Positions 1 to 6,505 of a stretch of DNA of 8,524 nucleotides are shown in pieces. Under the pieces are notes generated by a model. That model saw only the letters and a program-made list of their open reading frames with translations, was not told the origin of the DNA and did no database searches. The translations under genes and the position numbers were made by a program. The DNA comes from Bryobacterales bacterium. GTDB taxonomy: Bacteria; Acidobacteriota; Terriglobia; Bryobacterales; Bryobacteraceae. Within the stretch, counting starts at the first letter, position 1; every line of letters starts with the position of its first letter. The DNA lies in the NCBI GenBank assembly GCA_020853155.1, contig JADYZL010000327.1, forward strand, positions 1 to 8,524, given 5' to 3'.

Positions 1-399
1 AACACGCTTCTGCCCCACTTTTTGGCGAAGGAACCGGGGCACGAACTGGCAAGACTCGGCGATATCGTCAAGGCCGCCAAACTCGTGCGGGGGCTCGCGG
101 AGAAGGGCGATCCGCTCTGCCGCGAAATCTTCCGTATTCAGGCCAATGCGCTCGGTTTGTTCTACGACCAGATGATCAACACCTTCGACCCCGACGCACT
201 CATTGTTGGGGGTGGCGCGGTGGAAACCAGCGAAGCGTTCCAGCAGTGGTTTCTCGAACAGATCCGCGCCGGGATGCCCGGGCAGCGCGACGAACAGAAA
301 GATATCCCCATTTACGTGATGCCGAACGGGGACACCGCGGGCGCGCGCGGCGCGGCCATCGAGGCGCTGAAGCTGGCGCGGGATGGCGGGCTCATCTAA
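1..399 (+). CDS. ROK family protein (glucokinase/regulator type), C-terminal part
   Basis: The reading frame is open from base 1 to the TAA at 397-399, so this is the last 132 residues of a gene that starts upstream; the first in-frame TTG at 22 is not a credible start. The segment DPDALIVGGGAVE (about residues 65-77 of the visible part), followed by an amphipathic helix and the end DTAGARGAAIEAL, is the typical C-terminal signature of ROK proteins, which share the sugar-kinase/actin-like ATPase fold. ROK members are either ATP-dependent hexokinases such as glucokinase or sugar-responsive repressors. The HTH or catalytic and zinc-binding regions that would tell these apart lie outside the window, so kinase versus regulator cannot be decided, although absence of an HTH cannot be shown either. 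The gene converges on pntB with a 33-nt gap. Family assignment is confident; substrate is unknown. Confidence 0.85.
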   Translation, partial: NTLLPHFLAKEPGHELARLGDIVKAAKLVRGLAEKGDPLCREIFRIQANALGLFYDQMINTFDPDALIVGGGAVETSEAFQQWFLEQIRAGMPGQRDEQKDIPIYVMPNGDTAGARGAAIEALKLARDGGLI

Positions 400-402
400 C
401 CG

Positions 403-429
403 GTCCCGCGGGACGCTGTTTCTCGCGGG
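403..429. terminator. Possible bidirectional terminator between convergent ROK gene and pntB
   Basis: The short gap between two converging stop codons holds a perfect 12-nt palindrome, GTCCCGCGGGAC (403-414), and an alternative stem CCCGCG/CGCGGG (405-410 with 424-429) around a T-containing loop. The position fits a shared terminator. There is no clean U-tract after the stem in either direction, so the call rests on palindrome plus location and remains weak. Confidence 0.3.
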
Positions 430-432
430 GCG

Positions 433-1827
433 CTAACCCAGTTCCTTGACGGCGGCGATGATGTCGTTCACGGCCTTCTTGCCGTCGGAGAAGAACATCA
501 GGGTATTGTCCGCCGCGAACAGCGGGTTGGGAATCCCGGCGAACCCAGGGCTGAGGCTGCGCTTCACGACAACCACCGTGTGCGCCTTATCGACGTCGAG
601 GATGGGCATGCCGGCGATGGGGGAATTGGGGTCGGTGCGCGCGAGCGGATTCACGACGTCGTTCGCGCCGATCACGATGGCAACGTCGGTTTGCGCGAAG
701 GTGGGGTTCACCTCATCCATTTCCTTGAGCGCCTCATAGGGCACGTCGGCTTCCGCGAGGAGAACGTTCATGTGGCCGGGCATGCGGCCCGCCACCGGGT
801 GAATACCATACACGACTTCCGTGCCACGGGCTTCGAGCAATTGGGCTAACGCGCGCACGGTGTGCTGCGCCTGGGAGACGGCGAGCCCATAGCCGGGCAC
901 GATCACCACGCGGCGCGCATTCTCAAGCAGCATCGCGATCTCTTCGGCGGAGGTGCTCTTCACCTTGCCCGCGTAGACGTCGTCGCCCTTCTCCCTGGAA
1001 GCCGGGGCCGCGCCCAAGCCTCCGAACAAGACGTTCGTCAGCGAGCGGTTCATCGCCTTGCACATGATCTGCGTGAGGATGATGCCCGACGCGCCGACGA
1101 GCGAACCGGCGATGATCAGCATGTTGTTGCTGAGGACGAAGCCGGTTGCCGCCGCAGCCAAGCCCGAATAGGAGTTGAGGAGCGAGATGACGACCGGCAT
1201 GTCCGCCCCGCCGATGCCGATGGTGGCGAGGATGCCAAGCACTGACGAGGTAACCACCAGCACCCAATAGTAAGAAATCGATTCCGGCTGAAGCACCACC
1301 AGCACACAGAGCGCCACGCTCGCCAACGCGACCACGGCGCTGAGCAGATGCTGGCCAGGGAAGACAATGGCGTTGCCGCTCATGATCTCCTGGAGCTTCG
1401 CGAAGGCGACCAGGCTTCCCCAGAAGGTGACCGCGCCGATCAGGCCCGATAGCGCCGTGGCCACCGTCATCTGGAGGTCGAAGGCTGCTCCTATGGTTTG
1501 CACCTCAATGAGCGCGGCGCCGGCGACGAGCACAGAGGCGGCGCCACCGAAGCCGTTGAGAAGCGCGACCATCTGCGGCATGCCCGTCATTTGGATGCGC
1601 ACGGCCAACAGCCATCCGATGAGAGACCCGACGACGAGCCCCGCCAGAATCACTTCATAGCCGATGATCGCGCGATCGAGCATCGTGGCGACGATGGCGA
1701 TCAGCATGCCGATCGCACCCAGCAGGTTGCCGCGCACCGCCTTGCGCGGATGCGAGAGACCTTTCAGCCCGAAGATAAATAGGGCGGAGGCGATCAGGTA
1801 AGCGAAATTGATGGCAACCGGGGGCAT
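433..1827 (-). CDS. pntB: NAD(P)+ transhydrogenase subunit beta
   Basis: This 464-residue protein is the beta subunit of the proton-translocating transhydrogenase, which couples proton entry to hydride transfer from NADH to NADP+ at the cytoplasmic membrane. Residues 1-270 form the multi-helix membrane domain (dII), including the conserved stretch GIGGADMPVVISLLNSYSG (204-222). Residues about 290-464 form the NADP(H)-binding domain dIII, with PGYGLAVSQAQH (311-322), HPVAGRMPGHMNVLLAEADV (343-362), IGANDVVNPLA (386-396) and KRSLSPGFAGIPNPLF (422-437). Length matches the family. The residue aligning with the E. coli beta His91 is Asn91 here. The ATG lies 5 nt after the pntAB stop; a GGAG-type ribosome site sits about 12 nt upstream inside the end of pntAB, consistent with coupled translation in one operon. 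Identification is secure. Confidence 0.97.
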   Translation of the reverse strand: MPPVAINFAYLIASALFIFGLKGLSHPRKAVRGNLLGAIGMLIAIVATMLDRAIIGYEVILAGLVVGSLIGWLLAVRIQMTGMPQMVALLNGFGGAASVLVAGAALIEVQTIGAAFDLQMTVATALSGLIGAVTFWGSLVAFAKLQEIMSGNAIVFPGQHLLSAVVALASVALCVLVVLQPESISYYWVLVVTSSVLGILATIGIGGADMPVVISLLNSYSGLAAAATGFVLSNNMLIIAGSLVGASGIILTQIMCKAMNRSLTNVLFGGLGAAPASREKGDDVYAGKVKSTSAEEIAMLLENARRVVIVPGYGLAVSQAQHTVRALAQLLEARGTEVVYGIHPVAGRMPGHMNVLLAEADVPYEALKEMDEVNPTFAQTDVAIVIGANDVVNPLARTDPNSPIAGMPILDVDKAHTVVVVKRSLSPGFAGIPNPLFAADNTLMFFSDGKKAVNDIIAAVKELG

Positions 1828-1832
1828 CGTAA

Positions 1833-2111
1833 TTACTTTCTCCGGAACATCGCAAGCATCCGGTGGGTGACCCAGAAGCCCCCCACCACGTTGATCATGG
1901 CGAAGACCACCGAGAGGAACCCGAGGATGGTGGTGAGGGTGGTGTGCTGGGTGCCCGCGGAGAGGATCGCACCCACCACGGTGATGCCGGAGATGGCGTT
2001 CGAGCCCGACATCAGGGGCGTGTGCAGGGTGGGCGGCACCTTGTTGATGACTTCAAAACCGATGAAAATCGACAGTACGAAAATCGTGAGTGCGGCTACG
2101 AAAATTTCCAT
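1833..2111 (-). CDS. pntAB: NAD(P)+ transhydrogenase subunit alpha part 2 (membrane part)
   Basis: This protein of 92 residues (93 if started at the ATG at 2114) is the small hydrophobic alpha2 subunit found where the alpha chain is split. It has three predicted membrane segments: about residues 2-20, 40-54 and 62-84. The conserved loop between the first two, VPPTLHTPLMSGSNAISG, is diagnostic of this subunit. Two adjacent ATG codons (2114-2112 and 2111-2109) overlap the pntAA stop codon. A GGAGG at 2120-2116 is only 1 nt from the first ATG but 4 nt from the second, so I chose the second. A much longer open frame extends upstream on the same strand to about 2522, but it only shadows pntAA. The subunit joins PntB in the membrane and anchors PntAA. 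Confidence 0.95.
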   Translation of the reverse strand: MEIFVAALTIFVLSIFIGFEVINKVPPTLHTPLMSGSNAISGITVVGAILSAGTQHTTLTTILGFLSVVFAMINVVGGFWVTHRMLAMFRRK

Positions 2112-3292
2112 CATCCCTCCTGCGCCGGAGCACCCGCTTCCGGCAATCCCAGCAATCCGCGAACGCGCGGTTCCACGACGGCGCCATCGCGCGTGAGTAA
2201 GGTCTCGCGAAGAATCTGGTCGTCCACATCCAATGGCAACTTCCCTTCCTTCGCGAGGTGCAGGAGGAAGGTGACCATGTTCTTGGCGTAGAGTTGGCTG
2301 GCGTGGTGGGGCACGGTGGACGGCAGGTTGAGCGGCCCGTGAATGGCGACGCCATGCTCCACCACCACCTCGCCCGGGCGCGTCAATTCGCAATTGCCAC
2401 CGCGCTCCGCGGCCAGATCGACGATGACGGAACCCGGCATCATCCCGCGCACCATCTCCGCCGTGACGAGCACGGGGGCTTTCTTGCCGGGGATGGCAGC
2501 CGTTGTGATGACCACATCGCACTCGGCGACGACGCGCGCCATCAACTCGCGCTGCTTACGGTAAAAGGCTTCGTCCTGGGCCTTGGCATAGCCGCCCTGG
2601 CCTTCGGCGGCCTCCGTATCGAGCGGCAACTCCACGAATCGGGCGCCGACGCTCTCGACCTGCTCTTTCACCGCCGGGCGGACGTCATAGGCTTGCACGA
2701 CCGCGCCCAAGCGGCGGGCGGTGGCGATGGCCTGCAAGCCGGCCACGCCGACACCGACGATGAACACCTTGGCAGGGGCGACGGTGCCCGCGGCGGTCAT
2801 GAGCATCGGGAACATTTTCGGCAGGGCATTCGCCGCCACGAGCACCGCTTTGTAGCCAGCAACGGTGGCCATGGAGGAGAGTGCGTCCATGCTCTGCGCG
2901 CGGGTGATGCGCGGCATCAATTCCATCGAAAGCGCGCTTGCCCCGGTGGCGGCGATGGAGGCAATGGCGCCGGGGTTCGAAAGCGGGTCAAAAAAGCCGA
3001 TGACCGCCTGGCCGGGCCGCAAGCGCGCAAGTTCCGTGGTGCTCATTTCCGGATTGCTTCCCACGCCGCGCACCTGGAGCACCACTTCGGCGTCGCGCCA
3101 GAGGGCCTCCGGCGAGGGGGCAAGCCGCGCTCCCTTCTCCTGGAACGCCGCATCGGAGAACCCGGCGGCTTCTCCCGCGCCCGTTTCCACAAGCACGTCA
3201 AAGCCCGCTTTCACGAGCGACGGGACAAGCGCGGGCACGAGCGCCACGCGCCGCTCCCCCGCATCGATCTCCTTTGGAACTCCGGCGATCAT
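2111..3292 (-). CDS. pntAA: NAD(P)+ transhydrogenase subunit alpha part 1 (NAD(H)-binding)
   Basis: This 393-residue soluble subunit (dI) of the proton-translocating transhydrogenase binds NAD(H) and donates hydride to NADP+ held by PntB. It belongs to the alanine dehydrogenase/PNT family. The N-terminus MIAGVPKEIDAGERRVAL is the family signature. RAQSMDALSS (131-140) matches the conserved loop over the active site, VGVGVAGLQA (179-188) is the Rossmann dinucleotide loop, and D203 in YDVRP sits where the ribose-binding acid is expected. GYAKAQDEAFYRKQ (234-247) corresponds to the mobile loop. The chain ends after dI with no membrane helices, as in organisms with a split alpha subunit. The start is supported by AAGGAG at 3306-3301, 8 nt before the ATG. 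It is the first gene of the three-gene pnt operon, overlapping pntAB at the stop codon. Confidence 0.97.
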   Translation of the reverse strand: MIAGVPKEIDAGERRVALVPALVPSLVKAGFDVLVETGAGEAAGFSDAAFQEKGARLAPSPEALWRDAEVVLQVRGVGSNPEMSTTELARLRPGQAVIGFFDPLSNPGAIASIAATGASALSMELMPRITRAQSMDALSSMATVAGYKAVLVAANALPKMFPMLMTAAGTVAPAKVFIVGVGVAGLQAIATARRLGAVVQAYDVRPAVKEQVESVGARFVELPLDTEAAEGQGGYAKAQDEAFYRKQRELMARVVAECDVVITTAAIPGKKAPVLVTAEMVRGMMPGSVIVDLAAERGGNCELTRPGEVVVEHGVAIHGPLNLPSTVPHHASQLYAKNMVTFLLHLAKEGKLPLDVDDQILRETLLTRDGAVVEPRVRGLLGLPEAGAPAQEG

Positions 3293-3363
3293 GGATCGGA
3301 CTCCTTCATAGCCAAAGTAAAAGGATACCCAAAATCAGAGTGACACTGCTGAAATTCCTTCAT
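3289..3363 (-). other. Possible 24-codon upstream ORF overlapping the pntAA start
   Basis: On the minus strand an ATG at 3363-3361 opens a 24-residue frame (MKEFQQCHSDFG then YPFTLAMKESDP) whose TGA stop (3291-3289) overlaps the pntAA ATG in the ATGA arrangement typical of translational coupling. The reading passes through the pntAA ribosome site AAGGAG. No clear Shine-Dalgarno precedes the uORF ATG, and its codons are more AT-rich than those of neighbouring genes, so chance is a real possibility. If translated, it could tune pntAA initiation. Confidence 0.2.
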
Positions 3364-3460
3364 CGCGGCTCAAGATTGCGGTCCTAGCGGTGTGACGGGT
3401 GAACGCCCGAACGCACGGCTGCTCCGCCTCGCGGCGCTATGCTATGCTTCGCTCAACGAG

Positions 3461-3466
3461 GGAGGG
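3461..3466 (+). promoter_or_regulatory. Ribosome binding site fixing the dienelactone hydrolase start
   Basis: GGAGGG lies 7 nt before the ATG at 3474. The frame can be extended upstream to a GTG at 3399, but the extra 25 residues have no family resemblance, so this site decides the start in favour of 3474. Confidence 0.8.
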
Positions 3467-3473
3467 ACTTCCG

Positions 3474-4367
3474 ATGATCGAACGCAAGAAGGCTTCTGAA
3501 TTTCCGCAGGAATTGCTGAACCTGTTTGACCTGTATGTGCATGGGGATATCGACCGGCGCGCTTTCTTCGACGGCGCCAAGAAGTTCGCCGTGGGCGGGG
3601 TGAGCGCGGCGGCGCTGGTCGAAAGCCTTAGCCCGAATTTCGCCTGGGCGCAACAAGTGGCCAAGGATGACCCCCGCATCAAGACGGAATGGGCCGAAGT
3701 GGCTTCGCCTAACGGGCTCGGCCGCATTCGAGGGTACCTGGTGAAGCCGGCCAACGCGACCGGAAAGCTGCCCGGCGTGCTGGTGGTACATGAGAACCGG
3801 GGATTGAACCCGTATATCGAGGATGTGGCGCGGCGGGTGGCCACGGCGAACTTCATCGCATTCGCGCCGGATGGGCTTACCACGGTGGGCGGGTACCCTG
3901 GGGACGAGGATAAGGGGCGGGAGGAATTCGCCAAGCTGGACCGCGACAAAATGATGGAAGATTTCGTTGCCGCGGCGCGGTGGCTGAAGGCGCGGCCCGA
4001 TTGCACGGGCAAAATCGGCGTTGTGGGCTTCTGCTACGGCGGCGGCGTCGCCAACATGCTGGCGGTGAAGCTGGGCGGCGATCTCGCGGCGGCGGTTCCC
4101 TTCTATGGCGGGCAGGCTCGGGGCGAGGATGTCGCCAAGATTCAGGCGCCGCTATTGCTTCAATATGCGAGCCTCGATACGCGCGTCAACGCCGGGTGGC
4201 CCGCCTACGAGGAGGCGCTGAAGGCCAACGGCAAGAAGTACACGATGTACATGTACGAGAACACCAACCACGGCTTCCATAACGACACGACACCCCGCTA
4301 CGACGAGGCGGCGGCTAAACTGGCGTGGAGCCGGACGATCGATTTTTTCAACGCGAATTTGCGCTAA
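3474..4367 (+). CDS. Dienelactone hydrolase family protein, probable Tat-exported
   Basis: This 297-residue alpha/beta hydrolase belongs to the dienelactone hydrolase (carboxymethylenebutenolidase-like) family, whose classical members open dienelactones in chloroaromatic degradation; many homologues act on other esters or lactones. The expected catalytic triad is visible: nucleophile C187 in VGFCYGGG, D235 in LQYASLDTRV and H266 in TNHGFHND. E107 in HENRG matches the glutamate that activates the cysteine in the classical enzyme. The N-terminus is longer than in cytosolic DLH and contains DRRAFF (27-32), a short hydrophobic stretch (38-50) and AWA-QQ near 57-61, which resembles a twin-arginine signal with a cleavage site. 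Export to the periplasm is inferred. The gene diverges from pnt, and no aromatic-catabolism genes are nearby, so the substrate is unknown. Confidence 0.9.
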   Translation: MIERKKASEFPQELLNLFDLYVHGDIDRRAFFDGAKKFAVGGVSAAALVESLSPNFAWAQQVAKDDPRIKTEWAEVASPNGLGRIRGYLVKPANATGKLPGVLVVHENRGLNPYIEDVARRVATANFIAFAPDGLTTVGGYPGDEDKGREEFAKLDRDKMMEDFVAAARWLKARPDCTGKIGVVGFCYGGGVANMLAVKLGGDLAAAVPFYGGQARGEDVAKIQAPLLLQYASLDTRVNAGWPAYEEALKANGKKYTMYMYENTNHGFHNDTTPRYDEAAAKLAWSRTIDFFNANLR

Positions 4368-4387
4368 AAGAATCTTTGACGGCGGCC

Positions 4388-4417
4388 TTGACAGACACAA
4401 TGGCGCCGAATCATACT
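4388..4417 (+). promoter_or_regulatory. Candidate sigma70-type promoter for the MerC-family gene
   Basis: A perfect -35 consensus TTGACA (4388-4393) is followed after 18 nt by CATACT (4412-4417), a four-of-six match to the -10 box. It lies in the 112-nt gap before the MerC gene and points toward it. Transcription would start near 4424, inside the inverted repeat described as a possible operator. The -10 match and the spacing are imperfect. Confidence 0.35.
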
Positions 4418-4419
4418 GA

Positions 4420-4435
4420 GAATGATAAATCACTC
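4420..4435. promoter_or_regulatory. Possible Fur/Zur-type metal-regulator operator
   Basis: An AT-rich imperfect inverted repeat, GAATGATAAATCACTC, is centred on TGAT-AA-ATCA and pairs at six of eight positions. Together with the bases just before it (TGAGAATGATAA, 4417-4428) it resembles the left half and hexamer pattern of Fur boxes. It directly follows the candidate -10 box, where a repressor would block transcription, and it precedes a metal-binding-type membrane protein. No regulator gene is present in the window, and the right half of the box is poor. Confidence 0.3.
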
Positions 4436-4479
4436 GTAGAGAGCGGCCTCACCGCGCGCTCCCGCGTTGTTTTTCTGTG

Positions 4480-4911
4480 ATGAGCACCGTTTCTCCTTCT
4501 CCGAACGTATCTGTCGCCCTGCCTCGCGCCGCCAAGGGCGGGCTTGACCGCGTGGGCATGATCATCTCCTCCACGTGCGCCGTCCATTGCGTGCTGATGC
4601 CCTTCGTGATTGGCTATCTGACCTACCTGGGGCACGGGTGGGTGGCTTCCGAATCCACGGAATTGCTGCTGGTTGGTTCGGCGTTTCTGGTGGCGATGGG
4701 CAGCCTTGTGCCCAGCTACACAAAGCATCGTAATCCGGCTGCGCTGGCGCTATTCGCCACAGGCTTGGCGGTGATTGCCGCATTGCATGCCGCCGGAGTG
4801 AAGCATGGGGCAGGGTATGGCGTGGCGATGGCCGCCGGCGGCGCTTTGATTGCCGGAGCGCATTGGTGGAACCACCGGTTGTGCGCTTGCTGCCAGCGGC
4901 ACGGCCACTAA
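4480..4911 (+). CDS. MerC domain-containing membrane protein
   Basis: This 143-residue membrane protein matches the MerC family, named for an inner-membrane mercury transporter of mer operons; many chromosomal members lie outside mer loci and may handle other metals or have no known role. The family mark is DRVGMIISSTCAVHCVLMPF (23-42), with Cys33, His36 and Cys37 inside the first membrane segment. Further hydrophobic segments lie at about 61-80, 88-104 and 112-128, giving the expected four. The C-terminus carries HWWNHRLCACCQRHGH (128-143), rich in Cys and His and a plausible metal site. There are no merR, merT, merP or merA genes nearby, so a mercury-resistance role is not supported. ATG at 4480 and GTG at 4477 are both possible starts; no Shine-Dalgarno is visible before either. 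It converges on the MscS-type gene. Confidence 0.85.
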   Translation: MSTVSPSPNVSVALPRAAKGGLDRVGMIISSTCAVHCVLMPFVIGYLTYLGHGWVASESTELLLVGSAFLVAMGSLVPSYTKHRNPAALALFATGLAVIAALHAAGVKHGAGYGVAMAAGGALIAGAHWWNHRLCACCQRHGH

Positions 4912-4949
4912 CCGGGCCAACCTGGAAGATCCACTCCCTCAAGAACAAC

Positions 4950-5858
4950 TCAAGAAGGCTGGGGCGGCTTTGGAACTAAGGGAAGGCTCGCGCCCAGTTG
5001 CCCCGCGCCGGGGAGATAGTTTTGCAGGAAGTGGCGCAGAATTTCCTGCTCCGTGCGGCCCTGCCGGCGGATGGGCGAAGGGAAGCGGAGCAGCATTTCG
5101 ATGCAGCGCGGATCGGCCACGCGCAGGTAGACGCGCGGATCCGCCGACGGAGAGTGGATGAAATTGTGCGTATGCTCCAGACTCTCCATCCAATCATGCG
5201 CGGGTTCCAGAAATTCCCTGCAAACCTCGTGAATACTGTCCAGCGCGGCTTTCTCGGCGCGAGCGAGATCGAGCTCCGGGGATAGCTCCAGCGGAATGCG
5301 GAGCGTATGCACGACATAGCGGCCGATCTTCGATTCATTGAAGACGGGCGTATCGAGCAGCTTGGAATTCGGCACGATGATGGAGCGCCCGGTGGGCATG
5401 TGGAAGTCGTGGCCGGGGCCGACTTCAAGCAGCGTCGTCGTGAGCAGCGAAATGTCGATCACGTCCCCTCGCACGGCGCCCCATTCAATGCGATCTCCCA
5501 GGCTGTAGGAACTGCCGATGGCCCGTACGGCGGAACCGCTCAGGCAGAGGATGAGCTCCTTCGTTGCGATCACCATGGCGGCGGCCAGTGCGACGACGGA
5601 AAGCAGGAAGGAGTGGATCGCATTCGCCCAAACGGCGGCGAGGCCCAGGAACACGAGCAGCGCCAGCGTGTTGCGGGAACCGGAGAGCCAGCGGCGGCGT
5701 TCTTCCGCGCTGCCGAGCCGCGGCGTAACGATGCGATTCGCGATGGTGCGAATCACGATCAGCGTCCCGACCAGCAGGACGGAAAAGACCAGGTTTCGCA
5801 GGTGATCGTTCGCAAGAAACGGCGGCCATTCCTCGCCCAGATTGATTAATGTATCCAC
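4950..5858 (-). CDS. Small-conductance mechanosensitive channel (MscS) family protein
   Basis: This protein of 302 residues resembles the MscS channel core. Three hydrophobic segments lie at about 22-42, 64-82 and 84-112, the last being the pore-helix position. The conserved beta-domain follows: YSLGDRIEW (118-126), then GDVIDISLLTTTLLEVG (131-147), and PTGRSIIVPNSKLLDTPVFN (155-174). The C-terminal region (185-302) fits the alpha/beta vestibule and ends in a proline-rich tail. MscS proteins open under membrane tension and release osmolytes. The start is the GTG at 5858: the open frame runs up to 5990, but that part overlaps the upstream E2-like gene and its residues look like a shadow. A weak AGCGAGG site precedes the GTG. 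It begins 22 nt after the E2-like gene stop, so it is probably the last gene of the same transcript. Confidence 0.85.
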   Translation of the reverse strand: MDTLINLGEEWPPFLANDHLRNLVFSVLLVGTLIVIRTIANRIVTPRLGSAEERRRWLSGSRNTLALLVFLGLAAVWANAIHSFLLSVVALAAAMVIATKELILCLSGSAVRAIGSSYSLGDRIEWGAVRGDVIDISLLTTTLLEVGPGHDFHMPTGRSIIVPNSKLLDTPVFNESKIGRYVVHTLRIPLELSPELDLARAEKAALDSIHEVCREFLEPAHDWMESLEHTHNFIHSPSADPRVYLRVADPRCIEMLLRFPSPIRRQGRTEQEILRHFLQNYLPGAGQLGASLPLVPKPPQPS

Positions 5859-5880
5859 GCAGAACCTCGCTCTCGCCGCA

Positions 5881-6483
5881 TCATGGGATGACGATCTTTC
5901 CGTTCCAGGGGTCGCCGGCCGAGGGTTCGCCGGGCTCGATCTCCCGTGAGACCAGGGGCGCCGCCGGGACGGCGGAGGGAGCGAGCGCAACCGGTGGTGG
6001 CGGCGGCGCTATTTTCCGCAAGGGCGGAGCGATTTCCCGTGAATCCACCGGGAGCAGATGAGCATGCTCGGCGGCCCAGCGCGCGGCAAGCCCGTTGAGC
6101 GGGCTTTTCACATTGTATTCCTGATACGCGATCATGCGCCCGATGCGGATGATGAGATCGTCGAGGCCTTCGGAAGCGGCCCAGAAATCGCCGATACAGA
6201 CGGTGGTGTGGTCAAAATTCGGATGAAAGAGCGGGGTGAGAATCCTGCACTGCGGCGCGCGGCGCGGATAGCCAAGCGAGAGGTTCACTTCGACGAGATG
6301 CTCGTCGCGCTCCACGATATCGCCGCCCGGAGCGACAGCGAGACCCTTCACGGAAAGGGCGAAGCGATAGTGCTCCGGCGGTTGCCCCTGCTGGGCTGCC
6401 AAACGAATGACGGGCCATCCGTCAAAGCGGCGGACGAGAGTTTCGTAATCGAGAGCCAGGCGGCGAATCCGTGGTGAACTCAT
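5881..6483 (-). CDS. E2 ubiquitin-conjugating-enzyme-like protein (bacterial UBC-like)
   Basis: The first 142 of 200 residues read as an E2 (UBC) fold, which in ubiquitin-type systems carries a modifier as a thioester. An N-terminal helix RIRRLALDYETLVRRF (5-20) is followed by the beta-meander with GYPRRAP (71-77, the YPxxxP element), LTPLFHPNF (82-90) with the HPN motif at 87-89, and VCIGDFW (95-101). C96, seven residues after the motif Asn, is the expected catalytic cysteine. The helix LDDLIIRIGRMI (107-118) and YNVKSPLN (123-130, the PLN element) complete the family pattern. Residues 146-200 form a low-complexity proline-rich tail with SREIAPP, RKIAPP and SREIEPG repeats. It lies 22 nt after the DUF2752 gene and 22 nt before the MscS gene. 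No Shine-Dalgarno is visible before the ATG. Bacterial E2-like proteins are known from ubiquitin-like operons with E1, modifier and JAB genes; none of those is visible here, so substrate and partner are unknown. Confidence 0.85.
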   Translation of the reverse strand: MSSPRIRRLALDYETLVRRFDGWPVIRLAAQQGQPPEHYRFALSVKGLAVAPGGDIVERDEHLVEVNLSLGYPRRAPQCRILTPLFHPNFDHTTVCIGDFWAASEGLDDLIIRIGRMIAYQEYNVKSPLNGLAARWAAEHAHLLPVDSREIAPPLRKIAPPPPPVALAPSAVPAAPLVSREIEPGEPSAGDPWNGKIVIP

Positions 6484-6505
6484 GCGGCAAACGGGAGCCC
6501 GGGCG

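Noticed and set aside
2258..3343. Long + strand open frame of 361 codons opposite pntAA
   Set aside because: It mirrors the codon structure of pntAA, has a His/Gly/Arg-rich composition typical of GC-rich shadows, and shows no recognisable domain.
3438..3448. TATGCTATGCT as a -10 box for the dienelactone hydrolase gene
   Set aside because: No -35-like hexamer lies at suitable distance, and the motif alone is too common to support a promoter.
4441..4478. GAGCG/CGCTC stem followed by a T-run just before the MerC start, possibly an attenuator
   Set aside because: The stem is only five base pairs with a mispaired interior and several bases separate it from the T-run; too weak to call.
4480..4911. 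A mercury resistance (mer) locus
   Set aside because: Only a MerC-family protein is present; merR, merT, merP and merA are all absent from the window.
5859..5990. N-terminal extension of the MscS-type frame upstream of the GTG
   Set aside because: It overlaps the end of the E2-like gene, is rich in Pro/Arg/Ser as expected of an antisense-frame shadow, and adds no family-like residues.
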